Notes: generated by a model not told the origin, from the letters alone. DNA of 64,000 bases from G965227875 sp965227875 (GCA_965227875.1 OZ245783.1:1178001-1242000); one strand, 5' to 3'. Shown: positions 18,338-27,872, counted from the first letter of the stretch. Numbers and translations are program-made.

Positions 18338-18407
18338 TCCGCCGTTGTCCCGATATCCTAGAGTCAAAACAAGAATGCTCAGGGACGACACGACAGGACG
18401 CGCGGTC

Positions 18408-19262
18408 ATGGCCGACATCGACGCCATTCATTCAGACGGACCCCGGACATCCGGCGCGCGCAGCGGCGGAAGCCGGACGGTGCAGTCCGTCGAGCGCGCT
18501 TTCGATGTGCTGGAGTTCCTCTCCGACGCCGGCCGCGAGATCCAGCTGCGCGAACTCGCGGACGCTACCGGGTTGAACATCTCGACCTGCCACCATCTCG
18601 TCTCGACGCTGGTCAAGCGCGGATACGCCGTGCAGAACCCGCGCGGCCGGACCTATTTTCTCGGCACCAAGATTCTCGAGATCGCCAACAGCCGCCTGAG
18701 CCGCATCGACCTGGTGGAACTGGCCATGCCGGAACTGCGGGACCTCAACGAGACCACCCGGGAAGCGGTGCACCTGGCGGTTCTGCAGGGATACGACCTG
18801 ACCACCATCGCAAAGCTGGAATCGTCGCACCCCGTGCGCGTGGCCACCGACGGCGTCGGCAAGTCGAACGCCGCCCACGCGACGGCCACCGGCAAGGCGA
18901 TTCTGGCCTGGCTTCCCGAACGCGAGATCAGGCGCGTCATCGACGAGAAGGGCCTCACCGCCTTCACACCCAACACGATCACCACGGTGAGCGGTCTGAT
19001 GGAAGACCTGCGCCACGTACGCCGCAACGGTTACGCCGTCGAACGCGAGGAGTTCCAGCCCGGAGTGGTCTGTCTCGGCGGCGCCATCCGCAACCATACG
19101 GGTGCCGTGATCGGCTCGCTGAGCTGTTCGATGCCGGAGTCGCGAGCGACCGACGAACAGCTGGAAAAGATCCGCCAGGCGGTGCGGACCACCGCCACGA
19201 ACATTTCGGAGTCTCTCGGAAGCCCGGAAGAAACCCAGCCGCCGCACAGCGACGCCGCGTGA
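18408..19262 (+). CDS. IclR family transcriptional regulator
   Basis: Regulator of 284 aa heading the 19.3-32 kb catabolic genes. The N-terminal winged helix-turn-helix (TVQSVERAFDVLEFLSDAG, LRELADATGLNISTCHHLVSTL) and the C-terminal effector domain (NAAHATATGKAILAWLPE, EREEFQPGVVCLGGAI) are standard. IclR proteins respond to small acids of catabolic pathways. The ATG at 18408 is preferred over one at 18375 because the extra residues are not conserved. The following dehydrogenase starts 50 bp downstream on the same strand. Confidence 0.88.
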   Translation: MADIDAIHSDGPRTSGARSGGSRTVQSVERAFDVLEFLSDAGREIQLRELADATGLNISTCHHLVSTLVKRGYAVQNPRGRTYFLGTKILEIANSRLSRIDLVELAMPELRDLNETTREAVHLAVLQGYDLTTIAKLESSHPVRVATDGVGKSNAAHATATGKAILAWLPEREIRRVIDEKGLTAFTPNTITTVSGLMEDLRHVRRNGYAVEREEFQPGVVCLGGAIRNHTGAVIGSLSCSMPESRATDEQLEKIRQAVRTTATNISESLGSPEETQPPHSDAA

Positions 19263-19311
19263 CGCGTCCGCCGTCCGGCGCTGAGATAACGATCCAGGAA
19301 AGGAAAAAGAT

Positions 19312-20478
19312 ATGGCGATGCCCGACAACGTGAAAACCAGCCCCGACTACCCCATTCCGGAAACCATGAAGGCGTGGGTTCTCGGCGATCCCGGCGAGCT
19401 GACCCTCGAGGACAAACCCGTCCCCGTTCCGAACCGTGCGGAAGTGCTGGTGCGCATCGACGCTGTCGCCATCTGCGCCACCGACCTCGAGATCATCCAC
19501 AACGGTCCGCCCGCGCAGATCCGCGGCGGCGGCCCGCACAACAAGGGTTTCACGCCAGGCCACGAATACATGGGCACGGTCGTCGCCACCGGACCCGGCG
19601 TCGACGAATACAAGATCGGCGAGCGCGTGACGGTGGAAATTCACGCCGGCTGCGGCCAGTGCAAGCGTTGCCGCGAGGGCATGTACACCTCCTGCCACAA
19701 CTACGGAAAGAACTACGGTGACGTCGACAAGGGACACCGCGCCAACGGCTTCACCACCGACGGTGGCTTCTGCGAATACCAGGTCAACAACATCAACACC
19801 CTCGTCCATGTCGACGATTCCATGAGCGACGAGGAGGCGACCCTTGTCGTGACCGCGGGCACGGCGATGTACGGCCTGACGGAACTGGGCGGGCTGATCG
19901 CCGGCGAAAGCGTTGTGGTCACCGGTCCCGGACCGATCGGTCTGCTCGGTGTCGCGGTGGCGAAGGCCCTCGGCGCCCAGCCCGTAATCCTGACCGGGAC
20001 CCGCGACAACCGCCTGGAAATGGGCAAGCGTCTTGGCGCCGACCACGTCATCAACGTGCGCAAGGACGACCCGGTCGAAACCGTGCGCAAGATCACCGAC
20101 GGCAAGGGCGTCGACTATGTCGTCGAGTGCTCGGGTGCCGCCAACGCGGTCAACGAAGCCGCGCAGATGGTCAATCGCGGCGGCAAGATCTGTCTCGCGG
20201 CGTTCCCCCACGAGCAGGTTCCCGTCGACGTGGCCCACCTGGTGCGCAACAATATCTACGTCTACGGCATTCGCGGCGAGGGCAAGACGGCAACTCATCG
20301 CGCGGAGGCCTTCATGCGCCAGAAGCGTTTCGACGCGACACTCATCCACACCCACACCTTCCCCATGACGGAACTGAAGGAAGCCCTGCGCTATGCCAAG
20401 GACCGGGTGGAAGACGCCATCAAGGTCGTCGTGAAGAACGATCACGCGACTGCAAAGAACGCCATCGCGGCGGAGTGA
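19312..20478 (+). CDS. Zinc-dependent medium-chain alcohol/polyol dehydrogenase
   Basis: Cytoplasmic NAD(P)-dependent dehydrogenase of the MDR superfamily, 388 aa. Catalytic zinc ligands (ICATDLEI and GHEYMG), the four-cysteine structural zinc lobe (CGQCKRCREGMYTSC) and the nucleotide-binding GPGPIG motif are present. Subgroup resembles threonine, sorbitol or aryl-alcohol dehydrogenases. First enzyme gene after iclR and 23 bp before the hydroxylase FAD subunit; it may oxidise or reduce an alcohol intermediate of the same pathway. Substrate not predictable. Confidence 0.83.
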   Translation: MAMPDNVKTSPDYPIPETMKAWVLGDPGELTLEDKPVPVPNRAEVLVRIDAVAICATDLEIIHNGPPAQIRGGGPHNKGFTPGHEYMGTVVATGPGVDEYKIGERVTVEIHAGCGQCKRCREGMYTSCHNYGKNYGDVDKGHRANGFTTDGGFCEYQVNNINTLVHVDDSMSDEEATLVVTAGTAMYGLTELGGLIAGESVVVTGPGPIGLLGVAVAKALGAQPVILTGTRDNRLEMGKRLGADHVINVRKDDPVETVRKITDGKGVDYVVECSGAANAVNEAAQMVNRGGKICLAAFPHEQVPVDVAHLVRNNIYVYGIRGEGKTATHRAEAFMRQKRFDATLIHTHTFPMTELKEALRYAKDRVEDAIKVVVKNDHATAKNAIAAE

Positions 20479-20500
20479 ACCTCGAGACGGATCCGGAATC

Positions 20501-21418
20501 ATGTTGACCTGCGACAGCTACCTCACGCCTGAAACACTCGCCGAAGCGCTCGAACTCTGGGCAGCGGCGCCCGAAGGCGCACGGCTCGTCGCGGGGGCGA
20601 CGGACATCCTGCCCTGGGCCCGCGAGGGCCGGGCAGGAGATGTCCACCTGCCCCAGATGATCGACGTGACCCGGATCCCCGAGTTCAACTCGATAAAGAT
20701 CGAGAATGGCCGCGTGCGCCTTGGCGCCAACGTGGTGTTCCAGCAATTCCTCACGGACGAGCGGCTGCGCAGGCACATGCCCTGCATGCCCTTCTGCGCC
20801 ATCTGGTTCGCCGACGACCAGATCCGGGAACAGGCGACGCTCGCCGGCAATGTCGTCAACGCCTCGCCGGCCGCCGACGGCACCCCGCCGCTCGTGGCCA
20901 TGGATGCCGAGATCGAGATCGCGACACTCGATGGCGCGAACATCTCCACGCGGACAACCCCGGTCACGGAATTCATCACCGGCCCCGGCCGCACCACGCT
21001 CCGGCCCGGAGAGATCGTCACCGGCATCAGCTGCCGGTCGATGGAAGGCTACGGCGGGTCGTTCGAAAAGGTCGGCCAGCGCCGGTCCCTCGTCATTTCG
21101 GTCGTCTGCGGGACCTGCCTCGTCAAGCCCGATGCCGTTTCCGGGACTTTCGAGGACGTCCGGCTCGCAATGGGCGGCATAGGTCCCGTCCCGATCAGGC
21201 TCACCGAAATCGAGACGTTTCTGAAGGGCCGGCCGATCACCGCTGAAACGATTTCCGAGGCCAGCCGGATGTGCGACGGCCTCGTCAACTCCCGCACCCG
21301 ACGCGAGTATCGCCGCGACGTGGTCGAGGGATTCATCGCCCGGGCCATCGAGGATGCCCTGCACGACGCAGGCGTCCAGGTTCCCGGAGCCGAACGGAAG
21401 GACAATGCCCATGTCTGA
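20501..21418 (+). CDS. Molybdenum hydroxylase, FAD-binding subunit (NdhF/CoxM-like)
   Basis: FAD subunit of a xanthine-dehydrogenase-family hydroxylase, 305 aa. Flavin-binding motifs AGATDILP near residue 31 and TLAGNVVNASPAADGTPPL near residue 110 are clear; the C-terminal CO-dehydrogenase-flavoprotein domain follows. It overlaps the next gene by a few bases. With the two following genes it makes a three-polypeptide enzyme like Eubacterium barkeri nicotinate dehydrogenase. It would pass electrons from the FeS clusters to an acceptor. Confidence 0.88.
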   Translation: MLTCDSYLTPETLAEALELWAAAPEGARLVAGATDILPWAREGRAGDVHLPQMIDVTRIPEFNSIKIENGRVRLGANVVFQQFLTDERLRRHMPCMPFCAIWFADDQIREQATLAGNVVNASPAADGTPPLVAMDAEIEIATLDGANISTRTTPVTEFITGPGRTTLRPGEIVTGISCRSMEGYGGSFEKVGQRRSLVISVVCGTCLVKPDAVSGTFEDVRLAMGGIGPVPIRLTEIETFLKGRPITAETISEASRMCDGLVNSRTRREYRRDVVEGFIARAIEDALHDAGVQVPGAERKDNAHV

Positions 21419-23291
21419 CATCAACATGGACCTCACGGTCAACGGACGCCGCGTGAAAAAATCCGCGCGTCCGCACATGCGTCTCCTGGACTACCTGCGC
21501 GACGAACTGAACCTGACCGGCACCAAGGAAGGCTGCGGCGCCGGCGAATGCGGAACCTGTTCCGTCTTCGTCGACGGCAAGCTCGTGAAATCCTGCCTCA
21601 TGCCGGTCGCCAAGGCCGACGGCAAGACGATCGAGACCATCGAGGGCCTCGCCGGCGCCGGCGATCTGACACCGCTGCAGAAGGCTTTCCACAAGACGGG
21701 CGCCAGCCAGTGCGGCTACTGCATCCCGGGCATGGTGATGGCCGCGACCTCGGCCCTGCGCGAGAACCCGAAAGCGGACATCGAGGAGATCAAGGAACGC
21801 CTCGGCGGCAATATCTGCCGCTGCACGGGGTACTCCAAGATCTTCGAGGCCGTGGAGATTGCCCGGGACGTGATGTCGGGAACCCTGCCCGTCACGGCGC
21901 TCGACTCCGAAGGCGCCGGCAAGTCCTACATCGGCAACAACGTGCGCCGTCTCGATGCCCCGTCCAAGGTTTCCGGTCGCCTGCGCTATGCCGGCGACAT
22001 GGTAATGCCCGGCATGCTGCACATGCAGGTGCTGCGTAGCCCTCTGGCGCACGCACGCATCGTCAGGCTCGACTCCAGCGCTGCCGAAGCCATGCCGGGC
22101 GTTGCCGCCGTCATCACGGCAGATGACATTCCCGGAGAGGACGGGTTCGGCGTGTTCGTTCATGACCAGCCGATCCTCGCCCACGACCGGGTCCGCTATG
22201 TCGGCGAAGCCGTCGCCGCGGTGATCGCCGACGATGTGGAAACCGCCCGTGCGGCCATGCGCGAAATCATCGTGGAATACGAGGAAATGCCGGCCGTCTT
22301 CGACCCCGAGGAAGCGCTCGGGGACGGCGCGCCGGTCCTGCATGACTACGCGCCCGACAACCTGGTCAAGCACATCCCCATCCGCAAGGGAGACATCGAG
22401 AAGGGTTTCGCCGAAGCCGACCTTGTCGTCGAGCAGACCTACGACACGCAACCGGTGGAGCACGCCTATCTCGAGCCTGAAGCGGGGCTCGCCTATGTCG
22501 ATCACGACGACGTGGTCACGGTCGTGTCGCCCAGCCAGAACATCACCCATCACCGCCACATGCTCGCGAAGATCATCGACCGGCCGATCAACAAGGTGCG
22601 GTTCATCATGAGCCCCGTCGGCGGCGGCTTCGGCGGCAAGGAGGACATGATCTACCAGGGCATCCTCGCTGTCGGCGCCATGAAGACCGGCCAGCCGGTG
22701 CGCCTCGTCTATACCCGCGAGGAATCGATCATCTCGACCGCCAAGCGCCACCCGGCCCGCATCACCTATCGCATGGGCCTGAAGAACGACGGCCGCATCA
22801 CCGCCATCGAGTTCCGCATGATCTCGGACGGCGGCGCCTACGGCATGTCGACCGAAGGCGTCATGCGCAAGGCCGCGATCCTGTCCTGCGGCCCCTACGA
22901 CGTGGCCAACGTCAAGATCGACACCTATGGCGTCTACACCAACAACACGCCGTCCGGCGCCTTCCGCACGTTCGGCGCGATGCAGGCCCAGTTCGCCACC
23001 GAGTCCCATCTCGACATCTGCGCGGAAAAGCTCGGCCTCGATCCCTTCGAGATCAGGCGCATCAACATGATGAAGGCGGGCTCCCTCACCCATACGCGTC
23101 AGCCCCTCGCGTCGGCATCCATCGACCGGGTGCTCGACGCCGCCGAACAGGCCTCGGGATGGGAGACGGGAACGCCGAGCGTTCGCGGAGAGACCCGTCA
23201 GGACACCGGACGGGCCGGCAACCGGCCCCCCTGCACCCTCGGCGCGCGCATCCGCCGCGCCGACGAGCAGCCCAAGGAGGACGTGGCATGA
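21411..23291 (+). CDS. Molybdenum hydroxylase: FeS subunit fused to N-terminal half of the Mo subunit
   Basis: Fusion of 626 aa. Residues about 1-160 form the two-[2Fe-2S] small subunit: plant-type cluster CGAGECGTCSVFVDG and second cluster CGYCIPG...NICRCTGY. From about residue 165 the Mo-subunit N-terminal region begins (RRLDAPSKVSGRLRYAGD), including PVGGGFGGKEDM and SGAFRTFGAMQAQF. It ends in the linker where intact large subunits continue, and the next gene (ATGA overlap) supplies the rest. Eubacterium barkeri nicotinate dehydrogenase is similarly divided into NdhL and NdhM, but there the FeS subunit is separate. The start at 21411 is preferred; an ATG at 21405 is also possible. Confidence 0.85.
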   Translation: MSDINMDLTVNGRRVKKSARPHMRLLDYLRDELNLTGTKEGCGAGECGTCSVFVDGKLVKSCLMPVAKADGKTIETIEGLAGAGDLTPLQKAFHKTGASQCGYCIPGMVMAATSALRENPKADIEEIKERLGGNICRCTGYSKIFEAVEIARDVMSGTLPVTALDSEGAGKSYIGNNVRRLDAPSKVSGRLRYAGDMVMPGMLHMQVLRSPLAHARIVRLDSSAAEAMPGVAAVITADDIPGEDGFGVFVHDQPILAHDRVRYVGEAVAAVIADDVETARAAMREIIVEYEEMPAVFDPEEALGDGAPVLHDYAPDNLVKHIPIRKGDIEKGFAEADLVVEQTYDTQPVEHAYLEPEAGLAYVDHDDVVTVVSPSQNITHHRHMLAKIIDRPINKVRFIMSPVGGGFGGKEDMIYQGILAVGAMKTGQPVRLVYTREESIISTAKRHPARITYRMGLKNDGRITAIEFRMISDGGAYGMSTEGVMRKAAILSCGPYDVANVKIDTYGVYTNNTPSGAFRTFGAMQAQFATESHLDICAEKLGLDPFEIRRINMMKAGSLTHTRQPLASASIDRVLDAAEQASGWETGTPSVRGETRQDTGRAGNRPPCTLGARIRRADEQPKEDVA

Positions 23292-24322
23292 CCGATCACA
23301 AGAAACGTGGCCGCGGCATGGCCGCCTCCTGGTACGGCATCGCCCGGACCGCGACCATCGACCGCGCCGGCGCGTGGGCTGAGCTTGACGACGGCGGAAC
23401 CGCCAAGGTGGTCACCGGCGTCACCGAGATCGGCGAGGGTATCCTCACCGTTCTCGCCCAGATCGCGGCCGAGGAACTCGGCATCCGCCCCGAAGACGTG
23501 ACCCTCGGCGACAACGACACCGCCCGGTCGCCGGAAGCCGCCCATGCCGGCGCAACGCGCCAGACCTACATGATCGGCAATTCCGTGGCGCTTGCCTGCC
23601 GGGATGCCCGTGCGCGCCTGTTCGACGAGATCGCCGACCACTGGGGCGTGCCGGCCGACAGTCTGGAGGCCTTCGACGGCGAACTCTGGGCCACGGGCAC
23701 AAACCTCAAGATGACCATGGAAGAGGCGGTCGACACCTGCAAGAAGCGCGGCGTCGTTCCCGTCGGATCCGGATCCTTCACCGCCCACGGAACGGGCCTC
23801 GACCCGGTCGACGGGTCGGGCAGCCCGTGGCAGGCCTATGTGTTCGGCACCCAGGTCGCCGAAGTGGAAGTCGACACGGTCACCGGCGAAGTCCAGGTCC
23901 TGGGTATCTGGGCCGCACACGACGTGGGCCGGGCCATCAACCCCCGCGGCGTCGAGGGCCAGATCGAGGGCGGCGTCGTCCAGGGTCTTGGCCAGGCGCT
24001 GATGGAAGACTACAAGCTCGACCAGGGCCATACGTCCACCCACGGGTTTGCCAAGTATATACTCCCGACCTCGCTCGACGTGCCGGAAATCACGTCGATC
24101 ATCGTCGAGGATCCCGATCCCGAAAGCCCGCTGGGCGCCAAGGGGATCGGCGAACCAGCGCTGGTGCCGACGGCGCCGGCCATCATGAACGCGATTTACG
24201 ATGCGATCGGTGTGCGCATCACGTCTCTTCCGGCCACCCCGGAAAAGATTCTCGAGGCCCTGCGCATGAAAAAGGCGCAAGGTGTTTCCACCGAAGAGAT
24301 TCCGCAGGCTGCTGCGGAGTAA
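23288..24322 (+). CDS. Molybdenum hydroxylase: C-terminal half of the Mo subunit (NdhM-like)
   Basis: 344-aa protein equal to the C-terminal molybdopterin-binding half of a xanthine-dehydrogenase-type large subunit. It begins at the conserved GRGMAASWYGI segment and carries GGVVQGLGQALMEDY and the active-site glutamate motif GAKGIGEPALVP that acts on the Mo centre. Overlaps the previous gene by ATGA, so the two halves are made in equal amounts. Because both halves are open, in frame and coupled, this is a natural split, not a frameshift. Substrate is probably an N-heterocycle; nicotinate is one option. Confidence 0.85.
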   Translation: MTDHKKRGRGMAASWYGIARTATIDRAGAWAELDDGGTAKVVTGVTEIGEGILTVLAQIAAEELGIRPEDVTLGDNDTARSPEAAHAGATRQTYMIGNSVALACRDARARLFDEIADHWGVPADSLEAFDGELWATGTNLKMTMEEAVDTCKKRGVVPVGSGSFTAHGTGLDPVDGSGSPWQAYVFGTQVAEVEVDTVTGEVQVLGIWAAHDVGRAINPRGVEGQIEGGVVQGLGQALMEDYKLDQGHTSTHGFAKYILPTSLDVPEITSIIVEDPDPESPLGAKGIGEPALVPTAPAIMNAIYDAIGVRITSLPATPEKILEALRMKKAQGVSTEEIPQAAAE

Positions 24323-24344
24323 CGACCAAAATGGGAGGAAGACA

Positions 24345-25304
24345 ATGAGATCCTTTAAGAGAACCATTGCAACGATTGCCGCTGTCGCCGCACTCGCGAC
24401 GACAGCCTCGACCGTTGCCCGTGCGGAATATCCGGAAAAACCCGTCGAGATGACGATCCTGTTCGGCGGCACCTCGAAAGCCATCGGTCAGCTGCTCGCC
24501 GACCAGATGTCCAAGATCATGTCCCAGCCCGTCGTGCCCGTGAGCCGGCCCGGCGGTGGCGGCGCCGTGGGGTACACCTATGTCAACGGCACGGCCCCCG
24601 ACGGCTACAACATCGTATGGAATTCCAACTCCATCAGCACCGCCCACTACAAGGGCAATATGCCGCTCACCTACAAGGACTTCGTTCCGATCGCGCGTAT
24701 TTCCATCGAGGCTCCGGTTCTCGCCGTGCGTTCCGACACCGGCTGGAAAACGATCGAGGACATGGTCAATGCGGCCAAGTCCGAGGGCAGAAAGCTGAAA
24801 GTCGGCATTTCCGGCAAGGGCGCCTTCACCCACGTCGTTTCCGCGTCCCTGTTCCAGAAACTCGATCTGCCGGTCATCTACATCCCCTACGGCAAGGGCA
24901 AGGCGCCTGCTGAACTGCTCGGCGGCCGCGTCGACGCCGCGCTTCAGTGGCCGGGCCAGTTCATCTCGCACGCCAAGGCCGGCAAGGTGAACCTCATCGC
25001 CGTGACCAGCGGTGACCGCGTCCCGGTCATTCCGGACGTCAAGACCGTCAAGGAACAGGGCGTCGACATGGAAATGACCATGTGGAGAGGCCTCGCGGCA
25101 CCCGCGGGAACGCCCGAGGAAGCCGTCAACGCGCTTCAGGCGGCCGCCAAGAAGGCCGTGGAAAGCGACGCCTTCAAGGAAGCTTCGCAAAAGCTCGGTT
25201 TCAAGATCGACTATCTTCCTGCCGGACAGTTCGGTGAGCTCATCGAAAAGGACGACCAGGAAATCTCCAAGGTCATGGACGAAATCGGCCTGAAGAAGAA
25301 GTAA
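24345..25304 (+). CDS. tctC: Tripartite tricarboxylate transporter substrate-binding protein (TctC/Bug)
   Basis: Periplasmic solute-binding protein, 319 aa, with signal peptide about residues 1-28 (ending TVARAEYP). Family features: YPEKPVEMTILFGGTSKAIGQ, a glycine-rich VSRPGGGGAVGYTYVNGTAPDGY carboxylate-binding segment and AGTPEEAV near the C-terminus. It binds a carboxylate and hands it to TctAB encoded next. Position directly after the hydroxylase suggests the ligand is the pathway substrate, perhaps an aromatic or heterocyclic acid. A ribosome binding site (GGGAGGAAG) precedes 24345. Confidence 0.9.
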   Translation: MRSFKRTIATIAAVAALATTASTVARAEYPEKPVEMTILFGGTSKAIGQLLADQMSKIMSQPVVPVSRPGGGGAVGYTYVNGTAPDGYNIVWNSNSISTAHYKGNMPLTYKDFVPIARISIEAPVLAVRSDTGWKTIEDMVNAAKSEGRKLKVGISGKGAFTHVVSASLFQKLDLPVIYIPYGKGKAPAELLGGRVDAALQWPGQFISHAKAGKVNLIAVTSGDRVPVIPDVKTVKEQGVDMEMTMWRGLAAPAGTPEEAVNALQAAAKKAVESDAFKEASQKLGFKIDYLPAGQFGELIEKDDQEISKVMDEIGLKKK

Positions 25305-25316
25305 GGCATCCCGACA

Positions 25317-25805
25317 ATGGCAAGCATCAAGACAGATCGCCTGGTCGGTCTCGGACTGCTCGCTTTTGCCATCGCCTGGACCGGGGTCGTCTACGTGACG
25401 ATCCCGGCCCTGGGGGGGCCCGGCGAGTACGGCCCGCGCGCGTTTCCGCTGCTGTTCGGCATAGCGCTCGGCATCTGCGCCCTCCTGATGCTCGCCGGAA
25501 CCTTCGTCGGACAGGAGACGCAAGACGAGCCTGACCCGAAGGCTCCCGACGACCGGAACGAATACATCGGCGTCATCGCCACCCTGTTCGCAATCCTGAT
25601 TTACGGCTTCGCCATGGAGCGCATCGGATTCCTGATCTCGACCCCCATCTTCGTGGCCGCCCTCCTCTACTTCCTGCTCAAGGTCCGCAGGCCCGTCTTC
25701 ATCGCCGCCTTCGCGATCGGCCTGACAGCAGGGACCTACATCGTATTCAACAAGCTTCTCGGCGCATATCTGCCGCCCGGAACCTGGATCACCGTGATTC
25801 TCTGA
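25317..25805 (+). CDS. tctB: TctB-type small transporter subunit
   Basis: Small integral-membrane subunit of the tripartite tricarboxylate transporter, 162 aa with four hydrophobic helices (about residues 8-30, 42-62, 82-102 and 115-160). The family pattern GPGEYGPRAFPLLFGIALGI is present. Lies 12 bp after tctC and 19 bp before tctA, so one operon. Confidence 0.87.
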   Translation: MASIKTDRLVGLGLLAFAIAWTGVVYVTIPALGGPGEYGPRAFPLLFGIALGICALLMLAGTFVGQETQDEPDPKAPDDRNEYIGVIATLFAILIYGFAMERIGFLISTPIFVAALLYFLLKVRRPVFIAAFAIGLTAGTYIVFNKLLGAYLPPGTWITVIL

Positions 25806-25824
25806 TGAAAGGAGCGATCGGCTA

Positions 25825-27339
25825 ATGGAATCGCTTCTCGCGGCGCTGCCGCTGGCGTTGAGTCCGGAAACCCTCATCGCCGTCGCCGGCGGAACCCTGC
25901 TCGGACTGATTTTCGGCTCGGTGCCGGGCCTGACCTTCACGGTGGCCCTTGCCCTCATCCTTCCGATGACGTTCTCCATGCCCGCGACACCCGCGATCGG
26001 CATGCTGCTCGGCACCTATATCGGCGGCATGACCGGCGGGTCGGTCTCGGCGATTCTTCTCGGCATTCCCGGCACACCCTCCGCCGCCGCCACGGCGATC
26101 GATGGATATGCCATGACCAGGGCGGGCAAGGCGTCACTCGCCCTCGGGACAGCCGTGATCGTGTCGAGCATCGGCGGCATCTTCAGCCTGCTCATCATGA
26201 TCTTTTCCGTCGACTTCGTGGCCCGCATGGCGATCCGCTTCGGCCCGGCGGAGATCTTCGCACTCGTCCTGTTCGGACTTTCGACGATTTGCGGACTTGC
26301 GGAACGGTCGCTCCTGCGCGGCATCATTGCCGGCCTGATCGGCCTGATGCTGATGACGATCGGGCTGGATGCGCTCGAGGGCACGCCCCGGCTGACCTTC
26401 GGCTCCACGTCGATGCAGCAGGGTGTGAACCTCCTCGTCGCGATGATCGGTCTGTTCGCCGTGCCGCACATCATACGCGTCTTCGTCTCGCATCTTCGTG
26501 GCGAAAAGCCGCTGGTCAGCGAAGCGCATGTGCGCGCGGAGCTTCCCTCGCTGAAACTCCTGTTCAAGAATTCCTGGCTGATGACCAAATGCGCCGCGCT
26601 TGGTACGGGCATTGGCGCGATCCCCGGAACCGGTGGTCCCATCGCGGCCTTCATCGCCTATGACCATGCCGGCCGGACCACGAAGGACAAGGCCCGTTTC
26701 GGCAAGGGCTCGGTGGAAGGCGTCATCGCGCCCGAGACCGCCAACAATGCGGTGACCGGCGGCGCCATGATTCCGCTTCTGAGCCTTGGCATCCCCGGCG
26801 ACCCCGCTACCGCGGTGATGCTGAGCGGCCTTCTCATCCATGGCCTGATCCCCGGACCGATGCTCTTCGTCGAACACCCCGTCCAGATCTATGCGGTCTA
26901 CATCGCCATCATCGTCGCCTACCTGAGCGTGCTTGCCTTCCAGCTTTTCGGAATCCGGTTCTTCGTCCGCACCCTCAGCATCCCGGCTCATTACCTAGCC
27001 GTGGGCATTCTGGTCATGTGCGCGATCGGCGCCTTTTCGATCCGCAACTCGGTATTCGACGTATACGCCATGGCGATCATCGGACTCATGGCGTACCTGC
27101 TGCAGCGCGTCAGGATCCCGACGACGCCCATCATCCTCGGGCTCGTGCTCGGACCGACCCTGGAACGCGAGTTCCGCACCGCGATGATCATGGGAGAGGG
27201 CAAGGCCGAAGTGTTCTACACGTCAACGCCCGCGATGATCTTTTTCGCCCTCGCCCTGATCGTCTTCGCGATGCAGGGGCTCAAATCCTTCCGGGCCCGT
27301 TCGGCCAAAACGGGCACGCTGCGCCCGACCGGCGAGTGA
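25825..27339 (+). CDS. tctA: TctA-type large transporter subunit
   Basis: Large membrane subunit (504 aa, about 10-12 transmembrane helices) of the tripartite tricarboxylate transporter. Conserved family segments: GSVPGLTFTVALALILPMTF, GGSVSAILLGIPGTPSAAAT and APETANNAVTGGAMIPLLSLGIPGDP. It forms the channel with TctB and uses the ion gradient to import the acid delivered by TctC. The BLUF gene begins 6 bp after its stop. Confidence 0.92.
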   Translation: MESLLAALPLALSPETLIAVAGGTLLGLIFGSVPGLTFTVALALILPMTFSMPATPAIGMLLGTYIGGMTGGSVSAILLGIPGTPSAAATAIDGYAMTRAGKASLALGTAVIVSSIGGIFSLLIMIFSVDFVARMAIRFGPAEIFALVLFGLSTICGLAERSLLRGIIAGLIGLMLMTIGLDALEGTPRLTFGSTSMQQGVNLLVAMIGLFAVPHIIRVFVSHLRGEKPLVSEAHVRAELPSLKLLFKNSWLMTKCAALGTGIGAIPGTGGPIAAFIAYDHAGRTTKDKARFGKGSVEGVIAPETANNAVTGGAMIPLLSLGIPGDPATAVMLSGLLIHGLIPGPMLFVEHPVQIYAVYIAIIVAYLSVLAFQLFGIRFFVRTLSIPAHYLAVGILVMCAIGAFSIRNSVFDVYAMAIIGLMAYLLQRVRIPTTPIILGLVLGPTLEREFRTAMIMGEGKAEVFYTSTPAMIFFALALIVFAMQGLKSFRARSAKTGTLRPTGE

Positions 27340-27345
27340 ACTGAC

Positions 27346-27807
27346 ATGACCGACAGCAAGAACGAAGATCTCTATTACATACTCTACGTGTCCCAAGCCA
27401 AGCGGCCGATGAGCGAGGATGAGCTTTCCGGGCTGCTCGAGGTCAGCCGCCGGAACAACATACGCGACGGGATTACCGGCCTTCTCCTCTACAAGCTGTG
27501 GCGCACGGAGAAGCGCGCGAACTTCCTTCAGTTGCTCGAAGGCCCCCGCCAGGCCGTGACGGACGCCTACGAGAAGATCAAGAAGGACAGCCGCCACCAC
27601 ACGATCATCTCCCTCGAACAGGGCGACTTGTCGGAGCGGAACTTCACCGAATGGGCCATGGGGTTCAAGAACCTCGAGTCGGAAGACCTGAAGTCGTTTC
27701 CCGGTGTCCGCGACGTCGATATCGAGAGTTTCGATCCGGACCACTTCCATGAACAGATCAAGCCGGCGCTCGAATCCATGAAGCTCTTCTACGAATTCGA
27801 CGACTGA
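27346..27807 (+). CDS. BLUF-domain blue-light photoreceptor
   Basis: Short protein (153 aa) that is almost entirely a BLUF (FAD blue-light) domain with a C-terminal helical tail. The photoactive residues are present: Tyr14 (ILYVSQ), Asn38 (RRNNIRDGITG), Gln62 (FLQLLEG), and Trp103/Met105 (FTEWAMG). The loop between Tyr49 and Phe60 is some residues longer than usual. Stand-alone BLUF proteins signal by protein-protein contact. It starts 6 bp after tctA and is followed 65 bp later by a MocA-type gene, so it appears to be transcribed with a catabolic operon, which is unusual. Confidence 0.9.
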   Translation: MTDSKNEDLYYILYVSQAKRPMSEDELSGLLEVSRRNNIRDGITGLLLYKLWRTEKRANFLQLLEGPRQAVTDAYEKIKKDSRHHTIISLEQGDLSERNFTEWAMGFKNLESEDLKSFPGVRDVDIESFDPDHFHEQIKPALESMKLFYEFDD

Positions 27808-27872
27808 CGACCGTTTCAGGCAACAACCGGCGCTCGAACGGAACTGAACTCGAAAACACGGAACACGGACTT

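Noticed and set aside
23281..23295. Frameshift breaking a molybdenum hydroxylase large subunit
   Set aside because: Clean ATGA stop/start overlap at a domain linker, and a similar natural split is known in E. barkeri nicotinate dehydrogenase.
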